A stretch of 64,000 nt of DNA from CAZDQL01 sp964507325 (GCA_964507325.1 CAZDQL010000002.1:1-64000); one strand, 5' to 3'. Shown: positions 1-9,470, numbered from the stretch's first letter. The notes: generated by a model not told the origin, from the sequence alone. A program made the numbers and translations.

Positions 1-3000
1 CTAGCGCCTGGCCGGGTCCGCGATGAGCCCGCGGTAGTCGCGCACGAAGGCGGCGGCGCGGAAGCTCTCGTAGAAGGGTGACTCCTCCGCCGGGACACCG
101 TCGATGCGCTCGATCACGAGGGCGCGGCCGCGGCGTGGGAGCTCGTGCAGGGCCGCGAGCGCCCGCGGCAGATGCTCCTCGCCACCACGCGGGTCGGGGA
201 AGAGCAGCACTTGCCGGCGTCCGGGCGGCACGTACCAGACCGGCCACCCATCCAAGAGACAGACCCAGGCGCCCGGCACCCGCCTCGGGCGAGGGGCGTC
301 GGCCGTGCCGCCCTGGGGCCAGGGCAGGAGGGCGCCCCAGGCGTTGGCCGGGTCGATCGCCGGGAGCAGCAGGGGCTCGGAGCCTGCAGCGCTCTGCCCC
401 GCAGCACGCAGTCGGTCGATGGCCCCCGGGTGCGCGAACTGGGCGCCGGAGAGACCCTCGACGAACCAGCCCCGCCGGATGCGGCCCGCCTCCTCCATGG
501 CGCGCAGCACCGGGTAGAGGGAGGCGAAGCCTCCGACGAGCTCCTCGCAGAGCGCCGCCTCGCGGCTGACGATCCCGTAGCGCTCGAGCAGCGTTCGAGC
601 TCGGGCCACCCCGCGCTCCGTCTCCGAGCATTCGCCGTTCACGAGCTCGCGCACGAGGGACCAGCGCCCACCCGCCAACACGTTCTGCCTGGCGCGCCGG
701 CCGCGTCTCCCCGAGAGGCTGCGCAACGGCTGCAGGGTGTCGTTGGTCAGCTCGCCGGCCCAGACCAGCTCCCAGAGCGCCTGCTCCAGCTCGTGGGCGC
801 TCGTCCCGGGGTGCTCACCGCGCACCGCGCGCTCCAGCTCGGTCAGGAAGACGGGCCCGCCCATCGAGACGCGCGCGAGGATCGCCGCGTGCAGTGCGCT
901 GGGGGCGGGGCGCTCCTCCGGGGGCTCGATCAGGTCCCCGGCGTGGGCACGCAGGTAGAGCGCGACGCGCCCGTCGTGCTGACCCAGCGCACCGCGACCG
1001 ACCCAGACCACCTCGCCGGTGGCGCACAGGAGGTCGAGGGCTTCGGGTCGCAGCCCCGGCACGCGCGCCGGCAGGATCTCGCGCTCGAGGGTGCTCCAGG
1101 GCAGGGGCAGCCCCTCCAACTTGGCGATCGCCTCGAGCAGGGCGTCGGCGCGGGGCCGTGCGGGCAGGACTCCCTGCCAACGCGGCAGGAAGCGCGCCAG
1201 CGAGCGCGCCTCGACCGCCTCGACCTCGCGCCGCAGCCGCGCCAGGGTGCGGCGCTTCAGACGGCGCAGCACCTCGCTCTCGCACCACTCGAGCTCGCTG
1301 CCGCCGGGGCGGATCTCGCCGCGCACCAGGGTCCCTTCCGCTTCGAGCGCGCGCAGGATGGGCTCGACCTGCCCCGTCGGGAGGCCGAAGCGCTCGAGGG
1401 GCTCGCGGGTGAGGAAGGGCCCGCGCCCCTTCGCCCAGCGGTGGAGGAGCTTGGCGCAGGCGTTCTCGACCTCCTCGAGGAAGACCGCCGGCGTCGTCGC
1501 CGGAGCCGCGCAGCCCAGGGCATCGCGGTAGAGCCCGCTGTCCTCGAGGGCGATCCAGCGCGGTTCCCCGGCGACTGTGACGCGCCCCGCTCGACCCTCC
1601 GCCTCGAGGGCCTCGAGCCACGGGGCGGGATCCTCCGCCGCGCGCTGTGCGAGCTCGGGCTCGCTCAGATCGCCCAGCCGACGCAGGAGGTCGTGCAGCT
1701 CGTCGCGGTCGCGCGCCCGGCGCTCCTCCACGAGCCCCGCCAACTCCGACTCGAGCTCCGCCAGGGCCAGCGGATCGATCAGCTCGCGCAGCTCCGCCTC
1801 ACCCAGGAGCTCGCGCAGGAGCCCGCGGTCGAGGGTCAACGCCTGCGCCCTGCGCTCCGCCGCCGGCAGGTCACCGTCGTAGAGGTAGGCGGTGACGTAG
1901 GCGAAGACGAGGGAGCGCGCGAAGGGCGAAGCGCGCGGCGTCTCGACCTCGTCGACCGCGATGGCGCGGCTGCGTACGCCGCGCAGGAGTTCCTCGAGGC
2001 CGGGCAGGTCGAAGACGTCGCTCAAGGCCTGGCGGTAGGTCTCGAGCACGATCGGGAAGTCGGGGAAGTTCTGCACCGCCCCCAGCAGCGCGCGCGTCTT
2101 CAGGCGCTGGGCCCAGAGGGGGTTGCGCTGCCCGGGCCGCTTCCTCGTGACGAGCAGCGAGCGCACCGCGCTCTCCCGGAAGAGGGTGGCGAAGAGCGAG
2201 CTCTTGGCCAGTCGTTCGGTGACGAGGTCGACGATCTCCTCGGGATCGGGGAAGAAGAGCCCCGTCTCCGGCAGCTGCTCCACGTCCGCCAGCCGCAGCA
2301 CGATGCCGTCGTCGCCGGGCACGATCTGCGCCTCCTCGCCACCGCGCTCCGCGAGGCGCTGCTCGATCGCCAGGGCCCACGGCGCGTGTACCCGGCCGCC
2401 GAAGGGGGAGAGGATGCACACGCGCCAGTCGCCGAGCTCGTCGCGGAAGCGCTCGACGGTGATCGCCTTGTCGGTGGGCAGCGTCCCGGTGGCCTCCTTC
2501 TGGCGTTGCAGGTGGTCGACGAGGTTCCCCGCCGCCAGCTCGCCCAGCGGCAGGCGCTCGCGCAGCCAGCGCTGCGCGTCCCCCTCGAGTCGCGCGCCCA
2601 GCTCGCGCGTGAACTCGCCCAGAGCGCGTCCCAGCTCGAGCGGCCGCCCGGGGCCTTCCCCCTTCCAGAAGGGCAGGCGTCCCGGTTCGCCGGGAGCGGG
2701 GGAGACGACGACGCGGTCGCGGGTGATCTCCTCGACGCGCCAGGTCGTGGCGCCGAGCAGGATCGTGTCGCCGGTCCTCGTCTCGAAGACCATCTCCTCG
2801 TCCAGCTCCCCGATGCGCGGCCCGTCGGAGCCGAGGTGCACGGTGAAGGCGCCGCGGTCGGGGATGGTGCCGGCGTTCATGCGCGAGACGAGCTCGCTGC
2901 CGCGCCGCGCCTCGAGCAGATCCCGGGTGCGATCCCAGCGCAGCCGCGGGCGCAGGTCGGCGAAATCGGAGCTCGGGAAGCGCCCGGAGAGCATGTCGAG

Positions 3001-4386
3001 CACCGCGGCGAGCGCCCGGCCTCCCAGCTCGCGGTAGGGATGGGCGCGCCGCACCAGCGCGCCGATCTCGCGCACCTCGCGCGGGCCCGCGCAGCAGATG
3101 GCGACGATCTGCTGCGCCAGCACGTCGAGGGCGTTCCTCGGGACCGAGAGGCTCTCGATCTCGCCGCGCGCCATGCGCCCCGCCAGCACCGCGCACTCGA
3201 GCAGATCGCCCTTGTGCTTGGGGTAGATGCGTCCGCGGCTGGTCTCGCCGACGTGGTGGCCCGCGCGGCCGATGCGTTGCAGGCCGCGGGCCACCGAGCG
3301 GGGCGACTCGACCATCAGAACCAGGTCGACCGCCCCCATGTCGATGCCGAGCTCGAGCGAGCTGGTGGCGACGATGGCGCGGATGCGGCCCTCCTTCAGG
3401 CCGTTCTCGATCTCCTCGCGCTTCCCATGCGAGATGCTGCCGTGGTGTGCGCGCGCGAGCTCCTCGCCGGCCAGGGCGTTGAGCCGCTGCGTGAGCTTCT
3501 CGCACTGCAGACGGCTGTTGACGAAGAGGATCGTCGAGCGGTGGGCCCGCACCTCCTCGATCAGCTCGGGGTAGATCGCGGGCCAGAGGCCGCGCTCGGA
3601 GGGCTGCGACTCGAGCTGCCGGTAGTGGTAACCGGAAGGCGCCGTGCTCTCCGGCGGCGGCACGCGCTCCATGTCGGGCACGGGCACGCGCACCTCGAGA
3701 TCGATGCGGGGGTCCTCCGAGGCGTCGACGACCTCGACCAGTCGGTCGCCGCCGAGGAAGCGTGCCATCTCGTCGAGGGGCCGGGCCGTCGCCGAGAGCC
3801 CGATGCGCTGCGGATCCCGAGCGGCGAGCTCCGACAGCCTCTCGAGGGAGAGCGCCAGGTGCGCGCCGCGCTTCGTCGGCGCCAGGGCGTGGATCTCGTC
3901 GACGATCACCGTCTCCACGTCGCGCAGGTTCTCGCGCGCGCGCGAGCCCAGGATCAGGAAGAGCGACTCCGGCGTGGTGACGAGGATCTCACCCGGGTCC
4001 TTCAACTGGCGCTGGCGCTCCCTCTGGGGGGTGTCCCCCGTCCGCACGCTGACGCTCAGCGCATGGAAGGGCTCGCCGAGCTCCTCCGCGCGCCGTCGGA
4101 TGCCCGCCAGGGGAGCGCGCAGGTTGCGCTCGACGTCGTAGACGAGCGCCTTGAGGGGCGAGACGTAGAGCACGCGCGTGCGTGCGTCCCGGTCCCCCTC
4201 CCCGCGCCGCGAGAGCTGGTCGATGGCCCACAGGAAGGCCGCCAGGGTCTTGCCCGAGCCGGTGGGCGCCACGAGGAGCGCGTTCTCGCCGCGCGCGATG
4301 CGCTCCCAGCCGTGACGCTGCACCGCGGTCGGCGCGTCGAAGCGCTCGTGGAACCAGGTCTCGGTGGGGGGGCCGAAGCGCGGCAT
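1..4386 (-). CDS. lhr: Lhr-family DEAD/DEAH-box ATP-dependent helicase
   Basis: This is a complete 1461-residue superfamily 2 helicase of the large helicase-related (Lhr) type, which acts in DNA repair. Walker A (PTGSGKT) lies at residues 41-47 and motif II is DEIH at 163-166, as in Lhr proteins, which carry DEVH or DEIH. The second RecA lobe includes the LELGIDMGAVDLV and QRIGRAGH motifs, where QRIGRAGH is the arginine-finger motif VI. About 900 residues follow, matching the long winged-helix and Lhr C-terminal region, and the length is usual for full-size Lhr. The stop codon occupies the first three bases of the window. A TAGAAT hexamer ends 6 nt before the ATG and there is no Shine-Dalgarno sequence, so the mRNA is probably leaderless. 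The family call is firm; the precise repair role is not visible here. Confidence 0.95.
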   Translation of the reverse strand: MPRFGPPTETWFHERFDAPTAVQRHGWERIARGENALLVAPTGSGKTLAAFLWAIDQLSRRGEGDRDARTRVLYVSPLKALVYDVERNLRAPLAGIRRRAEELGEPFHALSVSVRTGDTPQRERQRQLKDPGEILVTTPESLFLILGSRARENLRDVETVIVDEIHALAPTKRGAHLALSLERLSELAARDPQRIGLSATARPLDEMARFLGGDRLVEVVDASEDPRIDLEVRVPVPDMERVPPPESTAPSGYHYRQLESQPSERGLWPAIYPELIEEVRAHRSTILFVNSRLQCEKLTQRLNALAGEELARAHHGSISHGKREEIENGLKEGRIRAIVATSSLELGIDMGAVDLVLMVESPRSVARGLQRIGRAGHHVGETSRGRIYPKHKGDLLECAVLAGRMARGEIESLSVPRNALDVLAQQIVAICCAGPREVREIGALVRRAHPYRELGGRALAAVLDMLSGRFPSSDFADLRPRLRWDRTRDLLEARRGSELVSRMNAGTIPDRGAFTVHLGSDGPRIGELDEEMVFETRTGDTILLGATTWRVEEITRDRVVVSPAPGEPGRLPFWKGEGPGRPLELGRALGEFTRELGARLEGDAQRWLRERLPLGELAAGNLVDHLQRQKEATGTLPTDKAITVERFRDELGDWRVCILSPFGGRVHAPWALAIEQRLAERGGEEAQIVPGDDGIVLRLADVEQLPETGLFFPDPEEIVDLVTERLAKSSLFATLFRESAVRSLLVTRKRPGQRNPLWAQRLKTRALLGAVQNFPDFPIVLETYRQALSDVFDLPGLEELLRGVRSRAIAVDEVETPRASPFARSLVFAYVTAYLYDGDLPAAERRAQALTLDRGLLRELLGEAELRELIDPLALAELESELAGLVEERRARDRDELHDLLRRLGDLSEPELAQRAAEDPAPWLEALEAEGRAGRVTVAGEPRWIALEDSGLYRDALGCAAPATTPAVFLEEVENACAKLLHRWAKGRGPFLTREPLERFGLPTGQVEPILRALEAEGTLVRGEIRPGGSELEWCESEVLRRLKRRTLARLRREVEAVEARSLARFLPRWQGVLPARPRADALLEAIAKLEGLPLPWSTLEREILPARVPGLRPEALDLLCATGEVVWVGRGALGQHDGRVALYLRAHAGDLIEPPEERPAPSALHAAILARVSMGGPVFLTELERAVRGEHPGTSAHELEQALWELVWAGELTNDTLQPLRSLSGRRGRRARQNVLAGGRWSLVRELVNGECSETERGVARARTLLERYGIVSREAALCEELVGGFASLYPVLRAMEEAGRIRRGWFVEGLSGAQFAHPGAIDRLRAAGQSAAGSEPLLLPAIDPANAWGALLPWPQGGTADAPRPRRVPGAWVCLLDGWPVWYVPPGRRQVLLFPDPRGGEEHLPRALAALHELPRRGRALVIERIDGVPAEESPFYESFRAAAFVRDYRGLIADPARR

Positions 4387-4392
4387 GCGGCC

Positions 4393-4398
4393 ATTCTA
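4393..4398 (-). promoter_or_regulatory. Putative -10 element for the Lhr helicase gene
   Basis: TAGAAT is read on the minus strand. It is separated from the ATG by 6 nt, which would put transcription start at the A of the ATG. No convincing -35 box is visible. Confidence 0.5.
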
Positions 4399-4416
4399 GT
4401 GGGGACCGGACGCAGT

Positions 4417-4449
4417 GCGGGCGGCCGTGTGGCACACACGACCGCCCGC
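4417..4449 (-). terminator. Strong hairpin downstream of the FnIII-like gene
   Basis: An 8-bp stem (4417-4424 with 4442-4449), one mismatch and a further 6-bp stem enclose a GCA loop. It lies between the stop of the gene at 4478-5359 and the start of the Lhr gene. No U-run follows on either strand, so it could be a Rho-independent-like stop without a T tract, or an mRNA 3' stabiliser. Confidence 0.4.
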
Positions 4450-4477
4450 GAGTGGCGCCGGCAGATGGGATTCGGCC

Positions 4478-5359
4478 CTACCGGATCCGCACCGTGATCG
4501 ACCCGCTGTTGTCCCCCGGACTCTGGAAGGCGTCGATGATGTGGAAGGTGAGGGCTTTGCCCTGGCCGGTGTAGTAGATGCGATAGACGTGCTGATCGTT
4601 GTAAGCGATCGCGCCGGCGAGGTCGGCGAGCCCCTGGTCGTCGATGCGCAGTTGGTTCCACTGCGCAACGCCGCCCCGGTAGCAGTAGACGGCGTCCACT
4701 CCGTCCGCGCTCTTGTCCCACACACTGAAGGTCCCGCTCACCTCGATGACGTACTGGCGCCCTGCCTGCAGGGGCTGACTGGTCACCTTCGTCTTCTGAT
4801 TCGCAGGGACGACGATCGCCTGGCCTTGCTCCGGTGGAGTCTGCTTCCCCGGCGTCAAGAACTTCTGCCAATCCGACCCCGCGTACCACGGGTTGCTGCG
4901 CTGGGTGGAGTCGATGGCGAACGCCCTCCAGACGTAGTACGTGCCGGGGAGCAGGTCGCCGGTGGAGTACTTGAGCCCGTAGGCGAACTCGTTGCTGGTC
5001 GAGTGGAGGCCGGTGTTCACCACGATGATCCACTGCTGGGCGGTCGCATCCCAGCGGTAGACCTGGAGTGAGCTGTCCACCCGATCCCCCTCCGGATCCC
5101 CGTTGGTCCTCCAGCTCAGCCTGACCATCCCTCCGAAGGTGGGGTCGAGGGGGGTGGGCTGGTCCCAGGTGTTGGCGGGGCCGTGAACGGTGGGCGCGTA
5201 GGGCGCCTGGTTCCGGTAGGTGCCCCAACCCTGCGCCTGGGCGGGTCCCGCCAGCGCGATGGTCGTGATCAGGGTCGCCGAGAAGGTGAGGAGGAGGCCC
5301 CTTCCACCGCGCCAAGCACGCGCGTCCGTCCCGTTCGTTTTCGTGTTCCCATTCTTCAT
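4478..5359 (-). CDS. Secreted protein with fibronectin type III-like and beta-sandwich domains
   Basis: The product is 293 residues of unknown specific function. I chose the ATG at 5359 because GAGGAA lies just upstream and the N-terminus (MKNGNTKTN) then leads into a hydrophobic stretch of about 20 residues ending in AQA, a good signal peptide; the reading frame stays open upstream but looks non-coding. The mature protein starts with a FnIII-like module at about residues 45-175 (MVRLSWRTNGDPEGD, YYVWRAFAID). After a Pro-rich linker comes a beta-sandwich at about 190-293 (YVIEVSGTFSVWDKSADG ... NSGSITVRIR), which resembles pre-peptidase C-terminal or PA-IL-like lectin domains. Export and an extracellular binding role are inferences. 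The gene is preceded by the 214-nt repeat element at 5510-5723. Confidence 0.75.
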   Translation of the reverse strand: MKNGNTKTNGTDARAWRGGRGLLLTFSATLITTIALAGPAQAQGWGTYRNQAPYAPTVHGPANTWDQPTPLDPTFGGMVRLSWRTNGDPEGDRVDSSLQVYRWDATAQQWIIVVNTGLHSTSNEFAYGLKYSTGDLLPGTYYVWRAFAIDSTQRSNPWYAGSDWQKFLTPGKQTPPEQGQAIVVPANQKTKVTSQPLQAGRQYVIEVSGTFSVWDKSADGVDAVYCYRGGVAQWNQLRIDDQGLADLAGAIAYNDQHVYRIYYTGQGKALTFHIIDAFQSPGDNSGSITVRIR

Positions 5360-5509
5360 CTCGTGTTCCTCGGTGGTGGCCGACCGCAGCGGTCGACTCG
5401 GCCTCGGTGGCCCCAGCTCCGGGTCCTTCCCGGGGAGCCGTTCCCGGCTCGCCCTACGGATCGCGGTGGGGGGGGCGGACCGGCCAGGAACTCCGAGAAA
5501 AGGAAGACT

Positions 5510-5723
5510 GAACTGCCCCCCTTCGGTGTGCATCTGGCCGTCGACGCTTCGACTACCACGGTCGAAGCTCACGCCCAGGCCCCCCCAGCCCCTGTGTCCG
5601 CCCCGGGCCCGTCCATCACTCTCCCAGTAGGGCCTGCGCCAGGGGGAGAGCGCTCCAAGTCCTTTGTAGCAAAGAAGCTACGACGAGCCGTCTCGCGAGA
5701 AGCACATCCAAGGGTGGCAGTTC
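5510..5723 (+). repeat. 214-nt structured repeat element, copy 1 (possible ncRNA or MITE)
   Basis: This element is bounded by imperfect terminal inverted repeats: 5510-5535 pairs with 5698-5723, starting with GAACTGCC, with 22 of 26 positions paired counting one G-U. It contains internal hairpins at 5546-5568 (perfect 8-bp stem, 7-nt loop), 5666-5681 (GTAGC/GCTAC) and about 5691-5700. A second copy of identical length lies at 44703-44916. Their right-hand 73 nt align without gaps at 54 of 73 identities. The element lies in the gap between the secreted FnIII-like gene and the 3' end of the kinase gene. I see no clear target duplication. Wobble patterns favour plus-strand RNA. Confidence 0.7.
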
Positions 5724-5736
5724 CACAGAAGACCGT

Positions 5737-8727
5737 TTAGCGCTCGAACTCGAGCCGATCCAGCTCGCGGCGGATCATCTCCCGCTGCCAGCCGGTCTCC
5801 GCGACCTCCAGGGCCGCCTGCGCCGCGGTCGCCGCGGCCGCCGCGTCGCCCCCGGCCACGTGGGCTCGCACCACCCCCGAGGCGGCCAGGAAGAGCGCCG
5901 GCGGCTGCTCCAGGGCACGCTCGAAGTCGCGCAGCGCGGGGGTCTCATCGCCGCGCAGGAGGGCCAGCTCACCCCGCACCACCAGGGCACGGGGCAGATC
6001 GGGAGCGAGCTCCAGCGCCCGCGCCGCCGCCTCCTCCGCCTCCACCCACTCCCCGAGGGCCAGCGCGAGCCAGGCGCGCGTGGCGTGCAGCTCGTGGTTC
6101 TCCGGCTCGTCCGTCTCCCAGGCCTTCACCCGCAGGTGCCAGTTCTCCAAGGCCCGCCCCCTGAACCATCCGCCGTCGGGACGGTCCAGCTCCATCGCTC
6201 GCTGGATCGCCGACAGCGCATCCCCTCGTCGGCCGAGCTGATCGAACAGCGCCGCGCGGGACCAGTGAGTCCACGGGTTGAGCGCTTCGACTCGCAAGGC
6301 GCGCTCCGCGTCGGCGAGCGCGTACTCCCGGAGATGATCCTCGCCAGTCCTCCCGTACAGCACCAGCCACTCGTTCGCCCGCCCCGTGTAGCCCGCCGCG
6401 CGATCGGGCCGCAATGCGATGCAGGTGCCGAACGCGAGGATGGAGCCCTCTTGGTCCCCGGCCCGGGTCAGCGCCCAGGCGAGCATGTAGTGGTTCCAGA
6501 AGTGCCGCGGCTCGATGTCCACCGCGCCGCGGAAGTAGCGCTCCGCGGCCGCGAGCGGGTCGGCGGTGTCGATCCCCGGCAGCCCTTCCACGAAGCTCTT
6601 GACCAGGCGGCCGACCGCATCGTCCGGGAACTGGTCGATCCACAGGTGGATGAAGCCGAAGAAGAAGTGGTCCGCCGCCCCCTGGGGCTCACGGAATGCG
6701 GTGAGCTCGCTGCGATCCGCCTCGCCGAGCTTGATGCGGCAAAAAGCCCGCAGGAGGCGTCCCGTCTGGGTCTCGTGGTGCTGCGTGGCGAGCTCGAGGG
6801 TGCGCAGGGCCTTCCGGCAGTCCTCGCTCGTCTCGGGATCCAGGAACGCCAGCAGGGCGGGTTTCGCCTGGAGCACGGCCTGAAGCAGGAGCAGGCGGTG
6901 CACGTCGCTGGCCAGCTCCCGGCGCTGCTCCTCGAGCAGGTCGTCGGCGGGAAGCTCTGCCGGCCAGTCCTCCCAGTCCTCCACGCCCAGCCTGGCGAGC
7001 GCGGCGCTGCACACCTCCAGGGTGTCCTCGTCGTACTCCTCGCCGGCGAGGAACCAGGCCCGATCGTCCAGCTCCTGGAAGTCGAGCAGCCGCTCCGCCC
7101 GCTCGGTGCGCGCCTCCAGATCGGCCTGCAGGTCGGGGAGCCGGCCGTCGGCTTCCACCCGTCGAGCCGCCTCCTCCAGGATCAGCGCGGCACTCGCGAA
7201 GCGTCCCGCCCGCAGCTCGGAGAGGGCGATGGTGCGATCCGCCTCTCCGGCGATCCGCAGGCGACCCAGGGATCGCGACCGGGCGGTGAGGACGCCGATC
7301 GTCCCCAGCAGACCGAGCACCAGCGCGACGGCGCCGGCCGAGGCCAGCGCCGGGTGTCGACGCACCCAGCGCCCGAAGCGGTGCCGCAGCGGTTCGCGCC
7401 AGGCGGAGACCCGCTCGTCTGCCAGGTAGCGCTCGAGATCGCTGGTCAGCGCCGCGACCTCGGCGTAACGAGCGCTCGGCCTCTTCGCCATCGCCCGCAG
7501 ACAGATCGCCTCGAGGGGCCGGGGGATGGAGGGCAAGAGGTCCCGTGGCCGTCGCGGGTCCTCCGTGCGGACCTTGGCCAGGACCTCCTCGGAGCTCGCG
7601 CCGGAGAAGGGGCACTCCCCGGTCAAGACCTGGTAGAGGATCGCTCCCAGCGAGTAGACGTGGCTGCGCTGGTCCACCTCCTCCACGTCGCCCGCCGCCT
7701 GCTCGGGCGACATGTAGACGGGGGTGCCCATGACCGTGCCCTCGTGCGTGCCTTCGGGGGAGGAGGCGCCGAGCTCCTCGCCGGGCAGGTCCTCCCCCAC
7801 TTCGGGCTCGCCGCCGACGACCTTGGCCAGGCCCCAGTCGAGGATCACGCTCTCGCCGTACTCCCCGAGGACGATGTTGTCCGGCTTGAGGTCGCGGTGC
7901 AGGACTCCCTGGCGGTGGGCGTACGCCATCGTGCGCGCGACGCTCAAGAGGGCGTTCAAGAGGCGCAGCTCTTCGACCGGGCCCTCCGGCGACGTGCGCA
8001 GCCGGTCGTGATAGCGCCGGATGCACTCGGTGAGGGTCTCGCCGTGGACCAGCTTCATGGTGTAGTAGGGAAGCTGGTCCTCCTCGCCGCAGAGCTCGTA
8101 CACCGGCACCACGCCGGGGTGCTCGAGTCGAGCGGCGATCTTCGCCTCGGCCAGGAAGCGCTCGCGGGTGCGCGCCCGCCAGGCCACGTGCCCGCCGAGC
8201 TGCTTCAGGGCGACCATCCGTCCGAGCTGCTCGTCCATCGCCCTCCAGACGAAGCCGAAGCCACCGCGCGCGTGCCGGGCGCTCAGCTTGTAGCGGCCCA
8301 GGCGCGTGCCGGGCGGGGTGATGTCCTGCTCCGCCTGCGGGCCGAAGTCCTCGATCTCGAGGGAGCCCTCGAGGTCGGAGCCGGAGCGCACGATGCGCGG
8401 GAAGCGTTCGAGGTACTCGCTCGTCCCGGGCCGATCGCCGTGCAGGTGGCGGGTGCGGTACTCCTGCTGCAGGAGGCGCAGCAGGACGGTCGAGTCGTTC
8501 AGTGCGGGGAAGCGTTCGAGGAAGTCCTCGATGCGCGGCCCCCCTCGAGCTCGATCCTCGAGCCCTTTCCAGCGGAACTCGAGCTCCACCGACACCAGCT
8601 CCTCCAGCGTGGGCAGGTAGTCCGGGTGAGCGGTGGGGGGCAGGTGGTCCTCGATCGGCTCCGGGGCGCCCGCGAACCACGCCGCCTCGAATCGCTCCAG
8701 TCGCAGCTCGTCGATCGAACCGGTCAC
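5737..8727 (-). CDS. Membrane serine/threonine protein kinase with C-terminal TPR region
   Basis: This 996-residue protein kinase is of the planctomycete PknB-like type. Residues 1-135 form the N-terminal module common in these kinases (IEDFLERFP, YLERFP). The kinase domain spans about 145-440: a glycine loop (ARGGFGFVW), the ATP lysine Lys175 in VALKQL, the catalytic loop HRDLKPDN at 277-284, DWG in place of DFG at 297-299, and GTPVYMSPEQA. A transmembrane helix follows at about 459-481. The last 500 residues are helical with TPR-like repeats and should be extracytoplasmic. The start is GTG, overlapping the sigma-factor stop in a GTGA arrangement, so the two genes are translationally coupled. 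This is the ECF-STK pairing known from Planctomycetes, where the kinase is thought to control the sigma factor. The start site is set by the coupling. Confidence 0.93.
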   Translation of the reverse strand: MTGSIDELRLERFEAAWFAGAPEPIEDHLPPTAHPDYLPTLEELVSVELEFRWKGLEDRARGGPRIEDFLERFPALNDSTVLLRLLQQEYRTRHLHGDRPGTSEYLERFPRIVRSGSDLEGSLEIEDFGPQAEQDITPPGTRLGRYKLSARHARGGFGFVWRAMDEQLGRMVALKQLGGHVAWRARTRERFLAEAKIAARLEHPGVVPVYELCGEEDQLPYYTMKLVHGETLTECIRRYHDRLRTSPEGPVEELRLLNALLSVARTMAYAHRQGVLHRDLKPDNIVLGEYGESVILDWGLAKVVGGEPEVGEDLPGEELGASSPEGTHEGTVMGTPVYMSPEQAAGDVEEVDQRSHVYSLGAILYQVLTGECPFSGASSEEVLAKVRTEDPRRPRDLLPSIPRPLEAICLRAMAKRPSARYAEVAALTSDLERYLADERVSAWREPLRHRFGRWVRRHPALASAGAVALVLGLLGTIGVLTARSRSLGRLRIAGEADRTIALSELRAGRFASAALILEEAARRVEADGRLPDLQADLEARTERAERLLDFQELDDRAWFLAGEEYDEDTLEVCSAALARLGVEDWEDWPAELPADDLLEEQRRELASDVHRLLLLQAVLQAKPALLAFLDPETSEDCRKALRTLELATQHHETQTGRLLRAFCRIKLGEADRSELTAFREPQGAADHFFFGFIHLWIDQFPDDAVGRLVKSFVEGLPGIDTADPLAAAERYFRGAVDIEPRHFWNHYMLAWALTRAGDQEGSILAFGTCIALRPDRAAGYTGRANEWLVLYGRTGEDHLREYALADAERALRVEALNPWTHWSRAALFDQLGRRGDALSAIQRAMELDRPDGGWFRGRALENWHLRVKAWETDEPENHELHATRAWLALALGEWVEAEEAAARALELAPDLPRALVVRGELALLRGDETPALRDFERALEQPPALFLAASGVVRAHVAGGDAAAAATAAQAALEVAETGWQREMIRRELDRLEFER

Positions 8728-9329
8728 GTCGACTCTCCGGCGAGCTCCCGCTCGAGGCGCGCCTGGATCCGTTTGAAGATGCGTCGCACGGTCCGCTCCG
8801 AGATCTGCATCTCGGCGCCGATCTCCTCGTTGGTGAGCTCCTGCAGTTTCAACTCGACCAGCCGCCGTTCGGTCGACTCGAAGGAGTCGAGGATGGCGTG
8901 GAACTCCTCGGTGAAGGCGGCCGCTTCCAGGGGGGAGGGGGTCGGGTCGGCGACCCCGGGTTCACGGGCCTCGCTGTCGTCTCCGACGGGAGCCGCGTGC
9001 ACCTCGCGCCGGGGATCGCGCCTCTGCTGGTACTGGAAGCGGGCCTGCTTCTTCACCTTGGTCAAGGTGATGGTGCACAGGAGTCGCCACAACCCGTCCA
9101 CTCCTGTCAACTGGAACTGCCCATCGGAGGCTCGGCGCAGGAAGGTCCGGAACGCGGATTGGACCACGTCCTCGGGGTCGACTCGCCGCCGCAATCCCGC
9201 CGGCATGCGCCCGTCGGCGAGGCGCCGCAGGGACTGATCGTATTGCCTGCAGAATTCGCGCACCGCTTCCTCGTCGCCGCGGCGCAAGCCGTCGACGATT
9301 CGATCCCAGCTGCTGTCCTGCGGGGCCAT
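8724..9329 (-). CDS. ECF-type RNA polymerase sigma factor (kinase-associated)
   Basis: This 201-residue sigma factor has sigma region 2 at about 15-85 (DPEDVVQSAFRTFLRR) and region 4 at about 140-195 (LVELKLQELTNEEIGAEMQ, ISERTVRRIFKRIQARL, a helix-turn-helix). The open frame continues far upstream, but the ATG at 9329 is preferred because coding similarity begins there (MAPQDSSWDRIVDGLRRGDEEA). It overlaps the downstream kinase gene by 4 nt. ECF factors of this class lack an anti-sigma gene and sit beside Ser/Thr kinases, so control by phosphorylation is likely, though inferred. It is divergent from the prenyltransferase-like gene, with a 141-bp shared promoter region. Confidence 0.92.
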   Translation of the reverse strand: MAPQDSSWDRIVDGLRRGDEEAVREFCRQYDQSLRRLADGRMPAGLRRRVDPEDVVQSAFRTFLRRASDGQFQLTGVDGLWRLLCTITLTKVKKQARFQYQQRRDPRREVHAAPVGDDSEAREPGVADPTPSPLEAAAFTEEFHAILDSFESTERRLVELKLQELTNEEIGAEMQISERTVRRIFKRIQARLERELAGEST

Positions 9330-9470
9330 CGAAAGTGCACACCCCGGGGCGCAGCTCGCTGGACCCCGGGGGAGTTCGCGCTCAAGGTAGCATCCCCGGA
9401 GACGAAGAGGGTGACCCGCACCCGGCACGCGACTAGGGGGGCGTCTCTTCCGGTTCCGGGAGTTGGAGAT

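Noticed and set aside
145..4497. 1450-aa open frame on the plus strand opposite the Lhr gene
   Set aside because: It is a high-GC mirror frame; it has no domain and is covered by a clear helicase on the other strand. The same holds for the long frames opposite GH38, MutS, DinG-like, pckG and the kinase genes.
9111..9125. GAACTGCC-like match inside the sigma-factor gene
   Set aside because: It lies in coding sequence, has no partner repeat, and is explained by codons.
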